From positions 62,001-126,000 of the forward strand of contig NZ_LMVM01000033.1 of NCBI RefSeq assembly GCF_002287175.1: DNA of 64,000 nucleotides, given 5' to 3'. Shown here piece by piece: positions 36,636 through 45,227 of this stretch. Every line of letters begins with the position of its first letter. The stretch's first letter is position 1. The position numbers were made by a program, and so were the translations under genes. The stretch is from Methanobacterium bryantii. GTDB taxonomy: Archaea > Methanobacteriota > Methanobacteria > Methanobacteriales > Methanobacteriaceae. The notes below the pieces were generated by a model, which was given only the letters and a program-made list of their open reading frames with translations, did not search any database and had not been told where the DNA came from.

Positions 36636-37091
36636 ATGCATGATAGAAGATATAGAAAAAGGACTATTTTAGATAGGAAAGGTTTAATTGAAAGAATGCT
36701 TGAAGACACATCCCGAACAATTGACAGTATGAAGCAGGACCTTGAAAGGTCAGTTGTTGATTACACATTCGTCCCAGGGAAGGATATAATTGAAACTGAC
36801 GAAAGTGTAATTGTACATGTGGACCTGCCAGGCATCAATAAAGAAGATATCGAATTAAACCTGACTGAAACCAAATTGAAAGTTAAAGCAGACTTCAATA
36901 TTGAACTTGAAGTGGAACATGGAAATTATATAACCCTCCATGATAGGAAATCTGGTGTCATGAGGAGGACTGTGAGGTTCCCTAAAAAGGTGATACCTAA
37001 TGAAGCGGAAGCTACTTTTGAACATGGTGTTTTAACTGTTGAAGCTCCAAAATTAGAAAAAGAAGAAAGTTTCAGCGTGAAAATTAAATAA
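36636..37091 (+). CDS. Small heat shock protein, Hsp20/alpha-crystallin family
   Basis: ATP-independent holdase chaperone that forms oligomers. The 151-residue protein has a charged N-terminal arm of about 45 residues, then the alpha-crystallin domain (VHVDLPGINKEDIEL near residue 63, KLKVKA, and the signature FEHGVLTVEAPK near residue 129) and a short end with the VKI motif. Length is normal. The ribosome site is GAGG. The gene stands alone and is followed by T-rich stretches that may terminate transcription. Confidence 0.9.
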   Translation: MHDRRYRKRTILDRKGLIERMLEDTSRTIDSMKQDLERSVVDYTFVPGKDIIETDESVIVHVDLPGINKEDIELNLTETKLKVKADFNIELEVEHGNYITLHDRKSGVMRRTVRFPKKVIPNEAEATFEHGVLTVEAPKLEKEESFSVKIK

Positions 37092-37499
37092 CAAAAGAAT
37101 TTTATTTAATTTTACTATTTTTTATTTAGAGATCAAATTCTAGAACATAAAAATTACTATTATTAAAAATAATATAATCACTCCTATTTCTTAATTAACT
37201 ATCCAAAACTTAATCATTATTTCCCATTAATTCATATTATGCGATTAATTCCCAAAATGTACATAAATGACATGACCAGTATACATGTGGCTGTCTATTT
37301 ATGGTAATTTCTCAATAGATCTAATTTGGATATCTGGATTTGAAAGGGAGATATTTATTTCGTTATATTACTGTATAGCGAACTATGTGGAAAATACATT
37401 AAAAAAAGATTTTTTTTGAAAATCCTAATTCCAGAAAGGATATTATACACATATGCTAAAATAGTAATAACTATTAACCATGAAAATCAATTAGTAGTT
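37092..37499. other. Intergenic region after hsp20
   Basis: T-rich runs at 37105-37135 can terminate the hsp20 transcript. No gene is seen up to the next likely start. A TATA-like GATATTTATTTC lies at 37350 and another (ATATTATACACA) at about 37439. Confidence 0.45.
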
Positions 37500-37949
37500 A
37501 TGGATCTTAAACGGACTGCCTCAGTGTCATTATTAGCATTTATTTTACTGGGTTTGTGTCTCTATTACCATAATTATTATGATGATAACCTGAAATATCC
37601 ATCTACAGAAGCCATTGAATCACATTACCCTGAAGGCTCGCTGGTATACATCACTGGAAGTGTAACCAAGCCTACTAAAAATGGGTTCAATCTTAGAGAC
37701 GGCAATAACCTGGATATAGTTTACAATGTAACATCCAACAAAAAGGTTCAACCAATAGATTATATACAGCTGCTCGGGATACTGGGACACAATTATACTA
37801 TTAACAGCACTGAAATATATGCTGAAACAAACCAGGGTTATGAATTTATAATATTCAGGTCTGCACTTGCTTTAATTGTCTTTATTTTAATATTTTTATG
37901 GTACTGGAAGTTTGACTTTAAACGGATTGAATTCATCAGGAGGCAGTAA
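37500..37949 (+). CDS. Membrane protein with OB-fold-like outside domain (unknown function)
   Basis: A protein of 149 residues from the preferred ATG (MDLKRTASVSLLAF). One hydrophobic segment lies near each end (about 8-24 and 118-140); the middle, with GSLVYITGSVTKP...NLDIVYNV...DYIQLLGIL, has the pattern of a small OB-fold barrel. The frame is open upstream to a TTG at 37416, but no ribosome site supports either. The next gene starts one base after the stop with a strong ribosome site inside this gene, so the two are coupled. Not a family I can name. Confidence 0.6.
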   Translation: MDLKRTASVSLLAFILLGLCLYYHNYYDDNLKYPSTEAIESHYPEGSLVYITGSVTKPTKNGFNLRDGNNLDIVYNVTSNKKVQPIDYIQLLGILGHNYTINSTEIYAETNQGYEFIIFRSALALIVFILIFLWYWKFDFKRIEFIRRQ

Positions 37950-37950
37950 A

Positions 37951-38439
37951 ATGCCGGACTGGATTACACACCTGCTGGCTGCATGGATGATCTGCACGAT
38001 CCTGAGCTTTAAATACAAGCAGATTAACCCTGCTTATACTGTGGTGTGCATGGCAGGGGCTCTCATACCTGACCTGTTCAAAGTGGTGATACCCCTGGGA
38101 TTTATGGGCTTTAAAATGGAAAATTATTTAATGCCAGTTCACCTGCCAATAGGTTCCCTGATCATTGCATGCATATTCACCCTCTTTTTTAAGGAAAATA
38201 GAAAATTAGTCCTGTCGCTTCTGGTGCTGGGGGTTATGACCCATTACGCACTTGACCTACTCCTAATTAATTTAGGCGGAGGTATGGCACTGCTGTTCCC
38301 CTTGTCATGGACTAAATGGACCCTTAACATTATACCCGACGATGATTTAAATATCACCATACTTGCAGTAGGGCTTACCATGGTTGTTTATGTTGTTAGT
38401 TCCTGGGTTAGAAGAAGGAGTGGTTCAGGTAAAATTTAA
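37951..38439 (+). CDS. DUF457/YdjM-like membrane-bound metal-dependent hydrolase family protein
   Basis: A 162-residue protein with about four membrane segments. Family marks: MPDWITHLLAAW (first His), AGALIPDLFK near residue 36, VHLPIGSL near 63 and THYALDLLLINL near 94, giving the His/Asp pattern of YdjM-like proteins. The ATG has AGGAGGC 7 bp upstream, which decides the start over an earlier frame extension. Codon use is less A/T-rich than in neighbours. Two decayed partial copies of its 3' part lie downstream (38590-38737 and 40300-40630). Confidence 0.7.
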   Translation: MPDWITHLLAAWMICTILSFKYKQINPAYTVVCMAGALIPDLFKVVIPLGFMGFKMENYLMPVHLPIGSLIIACIFTLFFKENRKLVLSLLVLGVMTHYALDLLLINLGGGMALLFPLSWTKWTLNIIPDDDLNITILAVGLTMVVYVVSSWVRRRSGSGKI

Positions 38440-38883
38440 TCACTTTTTCAATTCAAATTCTGATTTCTGTGTTTGAATAAATTTGTTATACAATTGAATA
38501 CAATTTTTGTTCACTTTGAAAATATTCACCCTCCCCCTTAAAGAGAAAAAAAAATAGTGTCGGAAATAGCCGCCCACCCCTACGTGTTTTATCTGCTTTT
38601 AACTAATAATAGAGGATGTATAACCAGGTTATCCCCCTTTCATGGGAAAAATGAGCATGCCATACATGAATGATTTAAATATTACAGTGCTTGTAATATG
38701 GCTCAGTGCATTTGTTTACTTTGTTTGTCGGATTTAAAAAGAGGAATAATTGGGAATAAAGCATTAACTATAAAATAGGGCATTAAATACAGAACTGGAC
38801 TTATAGATTTATTAATTGTATTTTATATTAGGGGCATGATAAAGAATTGAAGGAAATTTTCACATAAAATAGAAATATTTATT
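38440..38883. other. Intergenic region containing a gene remnant
   Basis: Apart from the DUF457 remnant at 38590-38737 no gene is seen. The right part has a possible TATA (GTATTTTATATTAGG, near 38819) for the acyltransferase gene. Confidence 0.5.
38590..38737 (+). pseudogene. Remnant of the DUF457/YdjM gene, 3' part (copy 2)
   Basis: The last frame reads MNDLNITVLVIWLSAFVYFV and ends in CRI; the intact gene has DDDLNITILAVGLTMVVYVV at the same place. The DNA before it (CTGCTTTTAACTAATAATAG, then AGGATGTAT) also resembles the intact gene's CTACTCCTAATTAATTTAGG region, with small deletions that shift the frame. Confidence 0.7.
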
Positions 38884-39951
38884 ATGATAATCTACCAATT
38901 TAGTATTATGGAATTAATAAACAATAAAATTCCAAAACGGTTTATGTCTTTAGACATTGCACGGGGAATTGCAGTCCTTTTAATGGTAGAAGCCCATATT
39001 AGATTTATTGTGCCAGTTTTATCACAATGGGCATATTTATTTGCAGCACCCTCATTTATTTTCATATCAGGGGTAAGTTATCAATTATTAATTCAGTCAA
39101 GGCAAAATAAAGTAAGATCCTCCATTTACTTAGAAGTATTATGGAGAGCTGTATTATTATTTTTATTAACAGCTTCAGTGACGTTAATAGGGAATCTATT
39201 CCTTTCTAGAGATGTATCTATATTTATTGGTGATATTTTTCTAATAATAGCAGTTGGTTATATTATAGGGCTACTTATTAAAAATAGTATCAAGCTGAAA
39301 GTGATTACAATCCTCCTAATTTATTTATTGACATTTATAATTACCAGTTACCATATCCAGTCTTTATTATTTTTGACTGGAAGTATACAAATATTACCTG
39401 GAGTTTGTTATTTCATTGTTGGCCAAATTGCATTTGAAGCCTACAAAAACAAGAATTTAAATTTAAAAACCAGTAACAAATTTTTAGCATATGCAGCAGT
39501 ATTTATAGCAGTAAATTTGGGGATATTATATTTAATTCCATATAATTTTACAATTCAAGGGCGTGATTTTTTCCTAGAGTTTTTAACCATATCAAGCATT
39601 ATGACTTTTATTACATTCTTACTTTTAAGGACCATAGATATTGAAAACAGGTTTAATAAAATATTTAAACCCGTAAGAAACCTGGGAAGAATATCTTTAA
39701 CAGGGTATTATGTTTCTTATGTTAGTTTTGTTGTAACAGGTTTTTTTATTTTAAAAACAAATCCCATCATCCTCAATCTGAGTTTTTTCATTTTTGCAGT
39801 AATAGCTTTAATATTACTTGAAAAACTATGGCGACCACATAAATATATTTTAGGCTTTGAATGGCTTTTAAGAAGAGGGACAAATATGGGAGTAAGATTT
39901 ACAGAAAAAATAGGGAAAATTCAACTTCAGGTAAAAAATAGGAGAGTTTAG
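38884..39951 (+). CDS. Membrane acyltransferase-like protein (heparan-alpha-glucosaminide N-acetyltransferase/DUF1624 family)
   Basis: A 355-residue protein with about ten membrane segments. The start RFMSLDIARGIAVLLMVEAH (near residue 19) is the mark of the DUF1624/HGSNAT group, whose members move acetyl groups across membranes onto sugars; related YeiB-type proteins share the fold. The C-terminus is basic and cytoplasmic. The start is uncertain (ATG at 38884 or 38908, neither with a ribosome site). It sits between two remnants of the DUF457 gene, so it was probably inserted or duplicated with them. Confidence 0.7.
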   Translation: MIIYQFSIMELINNKIPKRFMSLDIARGIAVLLMVEAHIRFIVPVLSQWAYLFAAPSFIFISGVSYQLLIQSRQNKVRSSIYLEVLWRAVLLFLLTASVTLIGNLFLSRDVSIFIGDIFLIIAVGYIIGLLIKNSIKLKVITILLIYLLTFIITSYHIQSLLFLTGSIQILPGVCYFIVGQIAFEAYKNKNLNLKTSNKFLAYAAVFIAVNLGILYLIPYNFTIQGRDFFLEFLTISSIMTFITFLLLRTIDIENRFNKIFKPVRNLGRISLTGYYVSYVSFVVTGFFILKTNPIILNLSFFIFAVIALILLEKLWRPHKYILGFEWLLRRGTNMGVRFTEKIGKIQLQVKNRRV

Positions 39952-41007
39952 GTCTTCATGAACACTAATGAAATAACAGCTTCTTTCCATTTAAAAGAGC
40001 ACCCTCTTACATAAATAACAATTGAGTTTACAAAAGTTATAAAGGATCTAAAACATAACCCAAAAGTTTCACCACAAGATGAATAAAAAAACCGTTCAAT
40101 AAGTGAAATGGTATTTCATTACCCCCCCCCAAATTTTCAGTTTCGATGGTTTCTACAGAGCCAAAATATTATACTGAGAAAAATGACGTTTATAACTTAA
40201 AAATATTATATTAAAAAACTGAAGGCACAGCAAAGTTTCTGGAAGAACAATTTAGCAAGAATATAAAAGACCGGCATTCGTTTATGGTATATTTTCATCT
40301 GGAATAATGTAATAATTGATATAAACATTTTTCTGGTTGGACATGCATGCAGAGAACCTCTTTATGCTATTTCATCTCCATAGGCCCCATTGTAACTGCC
40401 TCATTTTTCACATTGTTTTTTTAATAAAAAATCAATTTTATCACTTTTAGAGAGGAGTTAAAACCCATTACGCTATTTACATGCTCATTATTAATTTAAA
40501 CCGAAGCATAGTTATGTTACCCCCATTTTGGATGAATGGGCAGTTAATATTGTACATGATGAATGAGTACTATATCACCTCGCTTGCCGTGGGTCCTGCT
40601 GTGGTGGTTTATTTTATTTCATCGGTTTAAAGAAATGATAAGCTTAAAATTTAATATATTTTATTTTTAGGGCTAAATTCAATACTTTAAGCTTTTAAAT
40701 GTTTAATTTATAAATAAATGGATTAAATATTTTTAAATTAATTTTTATAACTTTTAAAACCATAAATTGCTAAAATATTTGAATAAATTCACTTTTAAAC
40801 GCATTATTATTGGTGTAAAATATATTTAAGAAGAATAAGTACAAATAGTAGAATTATACTCTTTTAAAGATGAATTTATAATTTATTATGAAATTAAATA
40901 AATTTATGAAGAGATATAGATTAAATATTATATAGGTGGACCACTAAAGTGATATCATAATTACATAAACTCACAAATCACTTTTAATTACATTTAGATG
41001 GGATAAC
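39952..41007. other. 1-kb region without an intact gene
   Basis: Contains a run of nine C at 40122-40130, the second DUF457 remnant (40300-40630), and then about 380 bp of A/T-rich DNA before the zinc-ribbon membrane protein gene. Nothing else is recognised. Confidence 0.5.
40300..40630 (+). pseudogene. Remnant of the DUF457/YdjM gene, middle and 3' part (copy 3)
   Basis: From 40451 a frame of 59 codons reads THYAIYMLIINL ... YYITSLAVGPAVVVYFISS and ends at TAA 40628-40630; the intact gene has THYALDLLLINL ... LNITILAVGLTMVVYVVSS. Upstream DNA 40360-40430 matches the HLPIGSLIIACIFTLFF part in broken frames with stops. No start codon or ribosome site remains. Confidence 0.75.
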
Positions 41008-41502
41008 ATGAACAAACTTTTCCAGAAGGACATAATATTCGTGATTTTACTTGCCCTTATTCCATTAATACTCACTTTAATTAAGGGTTCAGGTAAATAT
41101 ATTGAAGTAGTAATCCCCTTTGTTGTTCTTATGTTCTTTTTACCAGGGTATGCTATCTTTAGAGCAGCATATCCTAAAAAAACAGGGTATGCGGCAAAAA
41201 TTGTAGTAGGTATTGTGCTGAGCATTGTCATACTGGCCTTACTGACTTCAACTACAAATCCCAACAAAATTCACATGAAATCATTGATACAGACACTCGC
41301 TGAAATCACACTATTTTTTGCAGTTGTTGCATACATACGTGAATTTTCAGGTTTTAAAAATAAAGAAAACAGATATATTACATGTAAAAGCTGCGGCGGC
41401 TATTATAAACTTAAAGAAGATGAATCACTAGATGATTTTGGGGCCTGCAGGTGCGGCGGCGAGTTAAAATATGCACCTAAATATTTTAAACCTGAAAAAT
41501 AA
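41008..41502 (+). CDS. Membrane protein with C-terminal zinc ribbon, related to DUF1616 proteins
   Basis: A 164-residue protein with about four hydrophobic segments (residues 8-25, 31-50, 69-86, 95-112) and a C-terminal ribbon of the form [30 protein letters not shown]. The N-terminal part has [16 protein letters not shown], which resembles the start of DUF1616 modules. The same ribbon occurs twice in the protein at 61928-63454, whose N-terminal 150 residues look like a copy of this protein. Function is unknown; a ribbon on a short membrane protein suggests a redox- or metal-linked or RNA-polymerase-like contact role. Ribosome site GGGAT. Confidence 0.7.
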   Translation: MNKLFQKDIIFVILLALIPLILTLIKGSGKYIEVVIPFVVLMFFLPGYAIFRAAYPKKTGYAAKIVVGIVLSIVILALLTSTTNPNKIHMKSLIQTLAEITLFFAVVAYIREFSGFKNKENRYITCKSCGGYYKLKEDESLDDFGACRCGGELKYAPKYFKPEK

Positions 41503-41999
41503 TTATATCCTCTAATTCTGATTACTAATTCTGTACTTTAAATTATATCAGTTATAGCAATATTTCACAGTGCTTCAAAAAACATAAGCTTGAAAGATCT
41601 ATATTCACAAAACTTTAATTCATATATTATTTTTTAAATGCATAAATTAATTTAAATAGATATATTTTAGATTTAAAGTAGTATACATGAAATCACAGTT
41701 ATTTAAATGATTTAATTTTATTTATATTGACTATAATCACTTAATTTATTATTAATATTTGTCTTAAACTACTTTATTAAAAATAGATGCCCTAAAATTT
41801 CAATAATATATTTATATACATTATTAATCTTCTAATTTTTATGATTAATTTTAATATAGCTCATATTTATGGTTTTTTGTGAAATATGTCACCAAAATTA
41901 TCAAAAAGCTTTTATAGTCAATAATTCTAACAATTAATATGTTAAAAATAATTTTTTACTATCACTTTTCATTACAAAAGGTATAAAGGAGGTGAAAAA
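41503..41999. other. AT-rich intergenic region before the PKD-CARDB gene
   Basis: No gene. A TATA-like CTTTTATAG at 41909-41916 lies about 85 bp before the start codon. Confidence 0.45.
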
Positions 42000-43487
42000 G
42001 TGAGAAAATATATATTTTTGGGACTAATGTGCATTGTATCTCTTTTTTTATGCGGAAGTGCAGCTGCTGCCGATACACCTACAGCCGATTTTTCTTCAAA
42101 CGTGACAAGCGGCACAGCACCGTTAAGCGTGCAGTTTACTGACCAATCCACAGGAAGCCCAACAAGTTATGCATGGGACTTCGGAGACGGTACCACCTCA
42201 ACAGAACAGAACCCCAAACACACTTACAAAACATCAGGGACATACACTGTAACCCAAACCGTTACCAATGACGCGGGAACTGATGATGAAATAAAAACAG
42301 ATTATATAACTGTAAAAGAAAAAGCGGATCTAAACGTTTCTTCTGTTAGCGGTCCCACCAATGGAACAAAAGGTAAACAAATTTCAATAAGCAGTACCAT
42401 AAAAAACCAGGGAGGATCTACAGCAAGTAATTTCGTTGTAAGGTATTTACTTTCAACTGATGCCAAATTTGGTGGAGATTACTGGCTTGGAGACGTGACT
42501 ATAAACAGTTTAGATGCTGGAGCAAGTCTTACATCAACAAACACATTCACAATACCTAGAACAGCGACAGAATATACTTCTAAAGTATTGTATGCTGGAA
42601 ATTACTATATATTATGTTACATTGACAGAACCAACACAGTAGATGAATATAACGAATTAAACAATATATTAACTTCAACAGAGACAATAAAAATAACAAA
42701 TGCACCAGATTTAACAGTTACTTCTGTTAGTGGACCATCTACTGGAGTAAAAGGTAAACAGATTTCAATAGACAGCACCATAAAAAATCAGGGAGACTCA
42801 ATAGCAACTAATTTCGTTGTAAGGTATTTACTTTCAACTGATACCAAATTTGGAAATGATTACTGGCTCGGAGACGTAACAATAGGCAGTATAACTAATG
42901 GAACAAGTCTTACATCAACAAACACATTCACAATACCTACAACAGCAACAGCCTATACTCCTAAAGTATTGTATGCTGGAAATTACTATATCTTATGCTA
43001 CATTGACAGATACAACGTTGAAGATGAAATTGATGAATCAAATAATATATTAGCTTCAACAAAAACAGTAACAATAACAGAAGCACCAGATTTAATAGTT
43101 AATTCTGTTAGTGAATCTACTACTAATACAAAGAGTGAAGAAACTTCAATGAGTAAAGGCGATGAAATTTCAGTAGACAACACTATAAAAAATCAGGGAG
43201 GCGCAGCAGCAACTAATTTCGTTGTAAGGTATTTACTTTCAACTGATACCAAATTTGGAAATGATTACTGGCTCGGAGACATAACAATTGACAGTCTGGC
43301 TGCTGGAGAAAGTCTTACATTAACAAACACATTCACAATACCTACAACAGCAACAGAATATACTTCCAAAGTGATACCTGCAGGAAATTATTACATACTA
43401 TGTTACATCGACAGATACAACACCATAGATGAATACAATGAATTAAATAATGTATTAGCAACAGTAGGAACAATAACTATAACATAA
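42000..43487 (+). CDS. Secreted surface protein with PKD domain and three CARDB repeats
   Basis: A 495-residue exported protein. The GTG start follows a full AAAGGAGGTGA ribosome site. A signal peptide (about 25 residues, ending GSAAAADTP) precedes one PKD domain (residues 28-105: YAWDFGDGTTSTEQNPKHTY) and three tandem CARDB modules of about 125 residues (from about 110, 237 and 362), each with NFVVRYLLSTD, DYWLGD, TNTFTIP and NYYILCYIDR. These are adhesion and scaffold folds at archaeal surfaces. No membrane anchor or sorting signal follows the last module. DNA blocks in the repeats are almost identical, so the array grew recently. Two T7 tracts after the stop may terminate it. Confidence 0.9.
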   Translation: MRKYIFLGLMCIVSLFLCGSAAAADTPTADFSSNVTSGTAPLSVQFTDQSTGSPTSYAWDFGDGTTSTEQNPKHTYKTSGTYTVTQTVTNDAGTDDEIKTDYITVKEKADLNVSSVSGPTNGTKGKQISISSTIKNQGGSTASNFVVRYLLSTDAKFGGDYWLGDVTINSLDAGASLTSTNTFTIPRTATEYTSKVLYAGNYYILCYIDRTNTVDEYNELNNILTSTETIKITNAPDLTVTSVSGPSTGVKGKQISIDSTIKNQGDSIATNFVVRYLLSTDTKFGNDYWLGDVTIGSITNGTSLTSTNTFTIPTTATAYTPKVLYAGNYYILCYIDRYNVEDEIDESNNILASTKTVTITEAPDLIVNSVSESTTNTKSEETSMSKGDEISVDNTIKNQGGAAATNFVVRYLLSTDTKFGNDYWLGDITIDSLAAGESLTLTNTFTIPTTATEYTSKVIPAGNYYILCYIDRYNTIDEYNELNNVLATVGTITIT

Positions 43488-43494
43488 AACATCT

Positions 43495-43511
43495 CTTTTT
43501 TTAATTTTTTT
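43495..43511 (+). terminator. Oligo-T terminator after the PKD-CARDB gene
   Basis: Two runs of seven or more T (about 43495-43502 and 43505-43511) start 8 bp after the stop codon, typical of archaeal intrinsic termination. Confidence 0.5.
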
Positions 43512-43661
43512 GAATTAATTATATTTCAATATATCCAAAAAAAATAATTTACTATATTCCTTTATTGAAATATATAACTTTTAGTATAGCGCTTATCCCA
43601 CAAAATTCAGTGTGCAATTAATCACAGGCAATGAATAAACTGAAAGTTAGTGAAAAGTTTT

Positions 43662-43685
43662 TATATGATTAAATTAAATCATATA
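43662..43685 (+). promoter_or_regulatory. 24-bp palindrome over the TATA box of the flippase operon
   Basis: TATATGATT (43662-43670), loop AAATTA, AATCATATA (43677-43685): perfect 9-bp arms. The left arm overlaps the TATA box TTTTTATATG, 43-52 bp before the ATG at 43711. An operator for a repressor is a natural reading. Confidence 0.5.
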
Positions 43686-43710
43686 CAATAATCTAGTTAC
43701 ATGTGACAGC

Positions 43711-45204
43711 ATGAATAAGCTCAAAACTGAATTTAAAGATATTCTCAACAAAATTACAGGGAACGACAAAAAAAGTTTGAAGGGTAAATTAACTTATGGT
43801 TTTTTCTGGAACTTTATAAGTGCAGTGGCTTCTCAAGGATTTCCTTTAATTGCCACCATTATAACTGCAAGATTGTTAGGAACTTACGGATACGGCCAAT
43901 TAGGGATGATAACCAGTACAATAGTTCTATTTTCAACATTTGCAGGTCTTGGACTTGGAACAACAGCCACAAAATACATAGCACAGCTTCATCATACAGA
44001 TCCTGAGCGAACTGGGCGTATCATGGGACTTACAAATCTTTTCGGATTAATCTCGGGGGCTTCAATGAGTATAATACTTTTCATAATTGCTCCCTGGCTT
44101 GCAGCAAATATGTTAGCAGCACCAGAGTTAACAACTGGATTACATATAGTATCTCTTTTATTACTATTTAATACATTATTAGGTATTCAATCAGGTACAA
44201 TAGCTGGTTTTGGAGCCTTTAAAAATCTTGCCAGAATTGCAATAATACAGGGAATAATAGCCTCCGTTTTAACAATAACAGGAGTCTATTTCTTTGGATT
44301 AACAGGTGCAATTACCGCATTAGTCATAAACAGTGCTGTAAATCTAATTTTATACAGGATTAGCATAAGAAATCTTATTAAAGAATTTAAAATCAAAGTT
44401 AATTATTTAAAATCATGGAAAGAAAAAGATACTATCTGGGAATTATCACTACCTACCATGCTTTCACAAGTTATGGTTGGTCCAGTTGTATGGATTGCAA
44501 ATGTTATAATTATAAATAATCCGGGTGGTTACGCCCAATTAGGGCTCTTTAATGCTGCAAATCAATGGAAATCTGTATTAAACTTTTTACCTGTAGTTAT
44601 AGGAGGAGTACTGCTCCCCCTGGTTTCAGCCAATATTAATAAAGAAAATAAAGCATTAGAAACCGTTAATGTGTTTGCAAGCTGGATTGTTGTCATAATA
44701 ATTGCTTTACCTTTAATTTCATTTCCAGAAATTATAGCATTTTTTTACGGACAGGATTATTCTTCAATAATATTTTTACAGTCAATATCCCTAATGATGT
44801 TAGTAAGCTGTATAACATCATATAAAGAAGGAATTGGGCGTAAATTAATTGCAAAAAATCTCATGTGGTGGGGATTTTTAAGTAATATGATCTGGGGAAT
44901 ATTATTTATTGTTTTTGTCATGTTATTTAAAAATCTTGGATCTTTAGGTTTATCTTTATCCTATTTTATTTCTTATGCAGTAAATACCGTAATTTTCGTG
45001 CCATTCTATCTTTCAAGAAAATTAGTCCCTGCAAATTTGTTAATATCCTTAGAAGTTTTTCTTATATGGCTTGTTCTGGTTATTGAAACTATTATGACTC
45101 TTTTAAACGTTAACATATTGATAAGACTTATAAGTTTAATTATTTCAATTATAATCTTAATATCATCATTTTATAGAATATGGAATTCAAATCTAAAATC
45201 TTAG
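43711..45204 (+). CDS. MOP-superfamily flippase (Wzx-like)
   Basis: A 497-residue protein; after a polar N-terminus of about 28 residues come roughly 14 membrane segments, starting with LTYGFFWNFISAVASQGFPL and the signature ARLLGTYGYGQLG. It would translocate a lipid-linked glycan. First gene of a plus-strand operon (flippase, FrhB-like protein, pyruvyl transferase, GT4) behind a palindromic promoter. It is the third flippase in the window and not a close copy of the other two. Confidence 0.85.
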   Translation: MNKLKTEFKDILNKITGNDKKSLKGKLTYGFFWNFISAVASQGFPLIATIITARLLGTYGYGQLGMITSTIVLFSTFAGLGLGTTATKYIAQLHHTDPERTGRIMGLTNLFGLISGASMSIILFIIAPWLAANMLAAPELTTGLHIVSLLLLFNTLLGIQSGTIAGFGAFKNLARIAIIQGIIASVLTITGVYFFGLTGAITALVINSAVNLILYRISIRNLIKEFKIKVNYLKSWKEKDTIWELSLPTMLSQVMVGPVVWIANVIIINNPGGYAQLGLFNAANQWKSVLNFLPVVIGGVLLPLVSANINKENKALETVNVFASWIVVIIIALPLISFPEIIAFFYGQDYSSIIFLQSISLMMLVSCITSYKEGIGRKLIAKNLMWWGFLSNMIWGILFIVFVMLFKNLGSLGLSLSYFISYAVNTVIFVPFYLSRKLVPANLLISLEVFLIWLVLVIETIMTLLNVNILIRLISLIISIIILISSFYRIWNSNLKS

Positions 45205-45227
45205 CTGGGGAATCAACTGGTGTTAAT

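Noticed and set aside
40122..40130. Run of nine C as a phase-variation tract
   Set aside because: It lies in non-coding DNA with no frame or promoter next to it, so slippage would have no visible effect.
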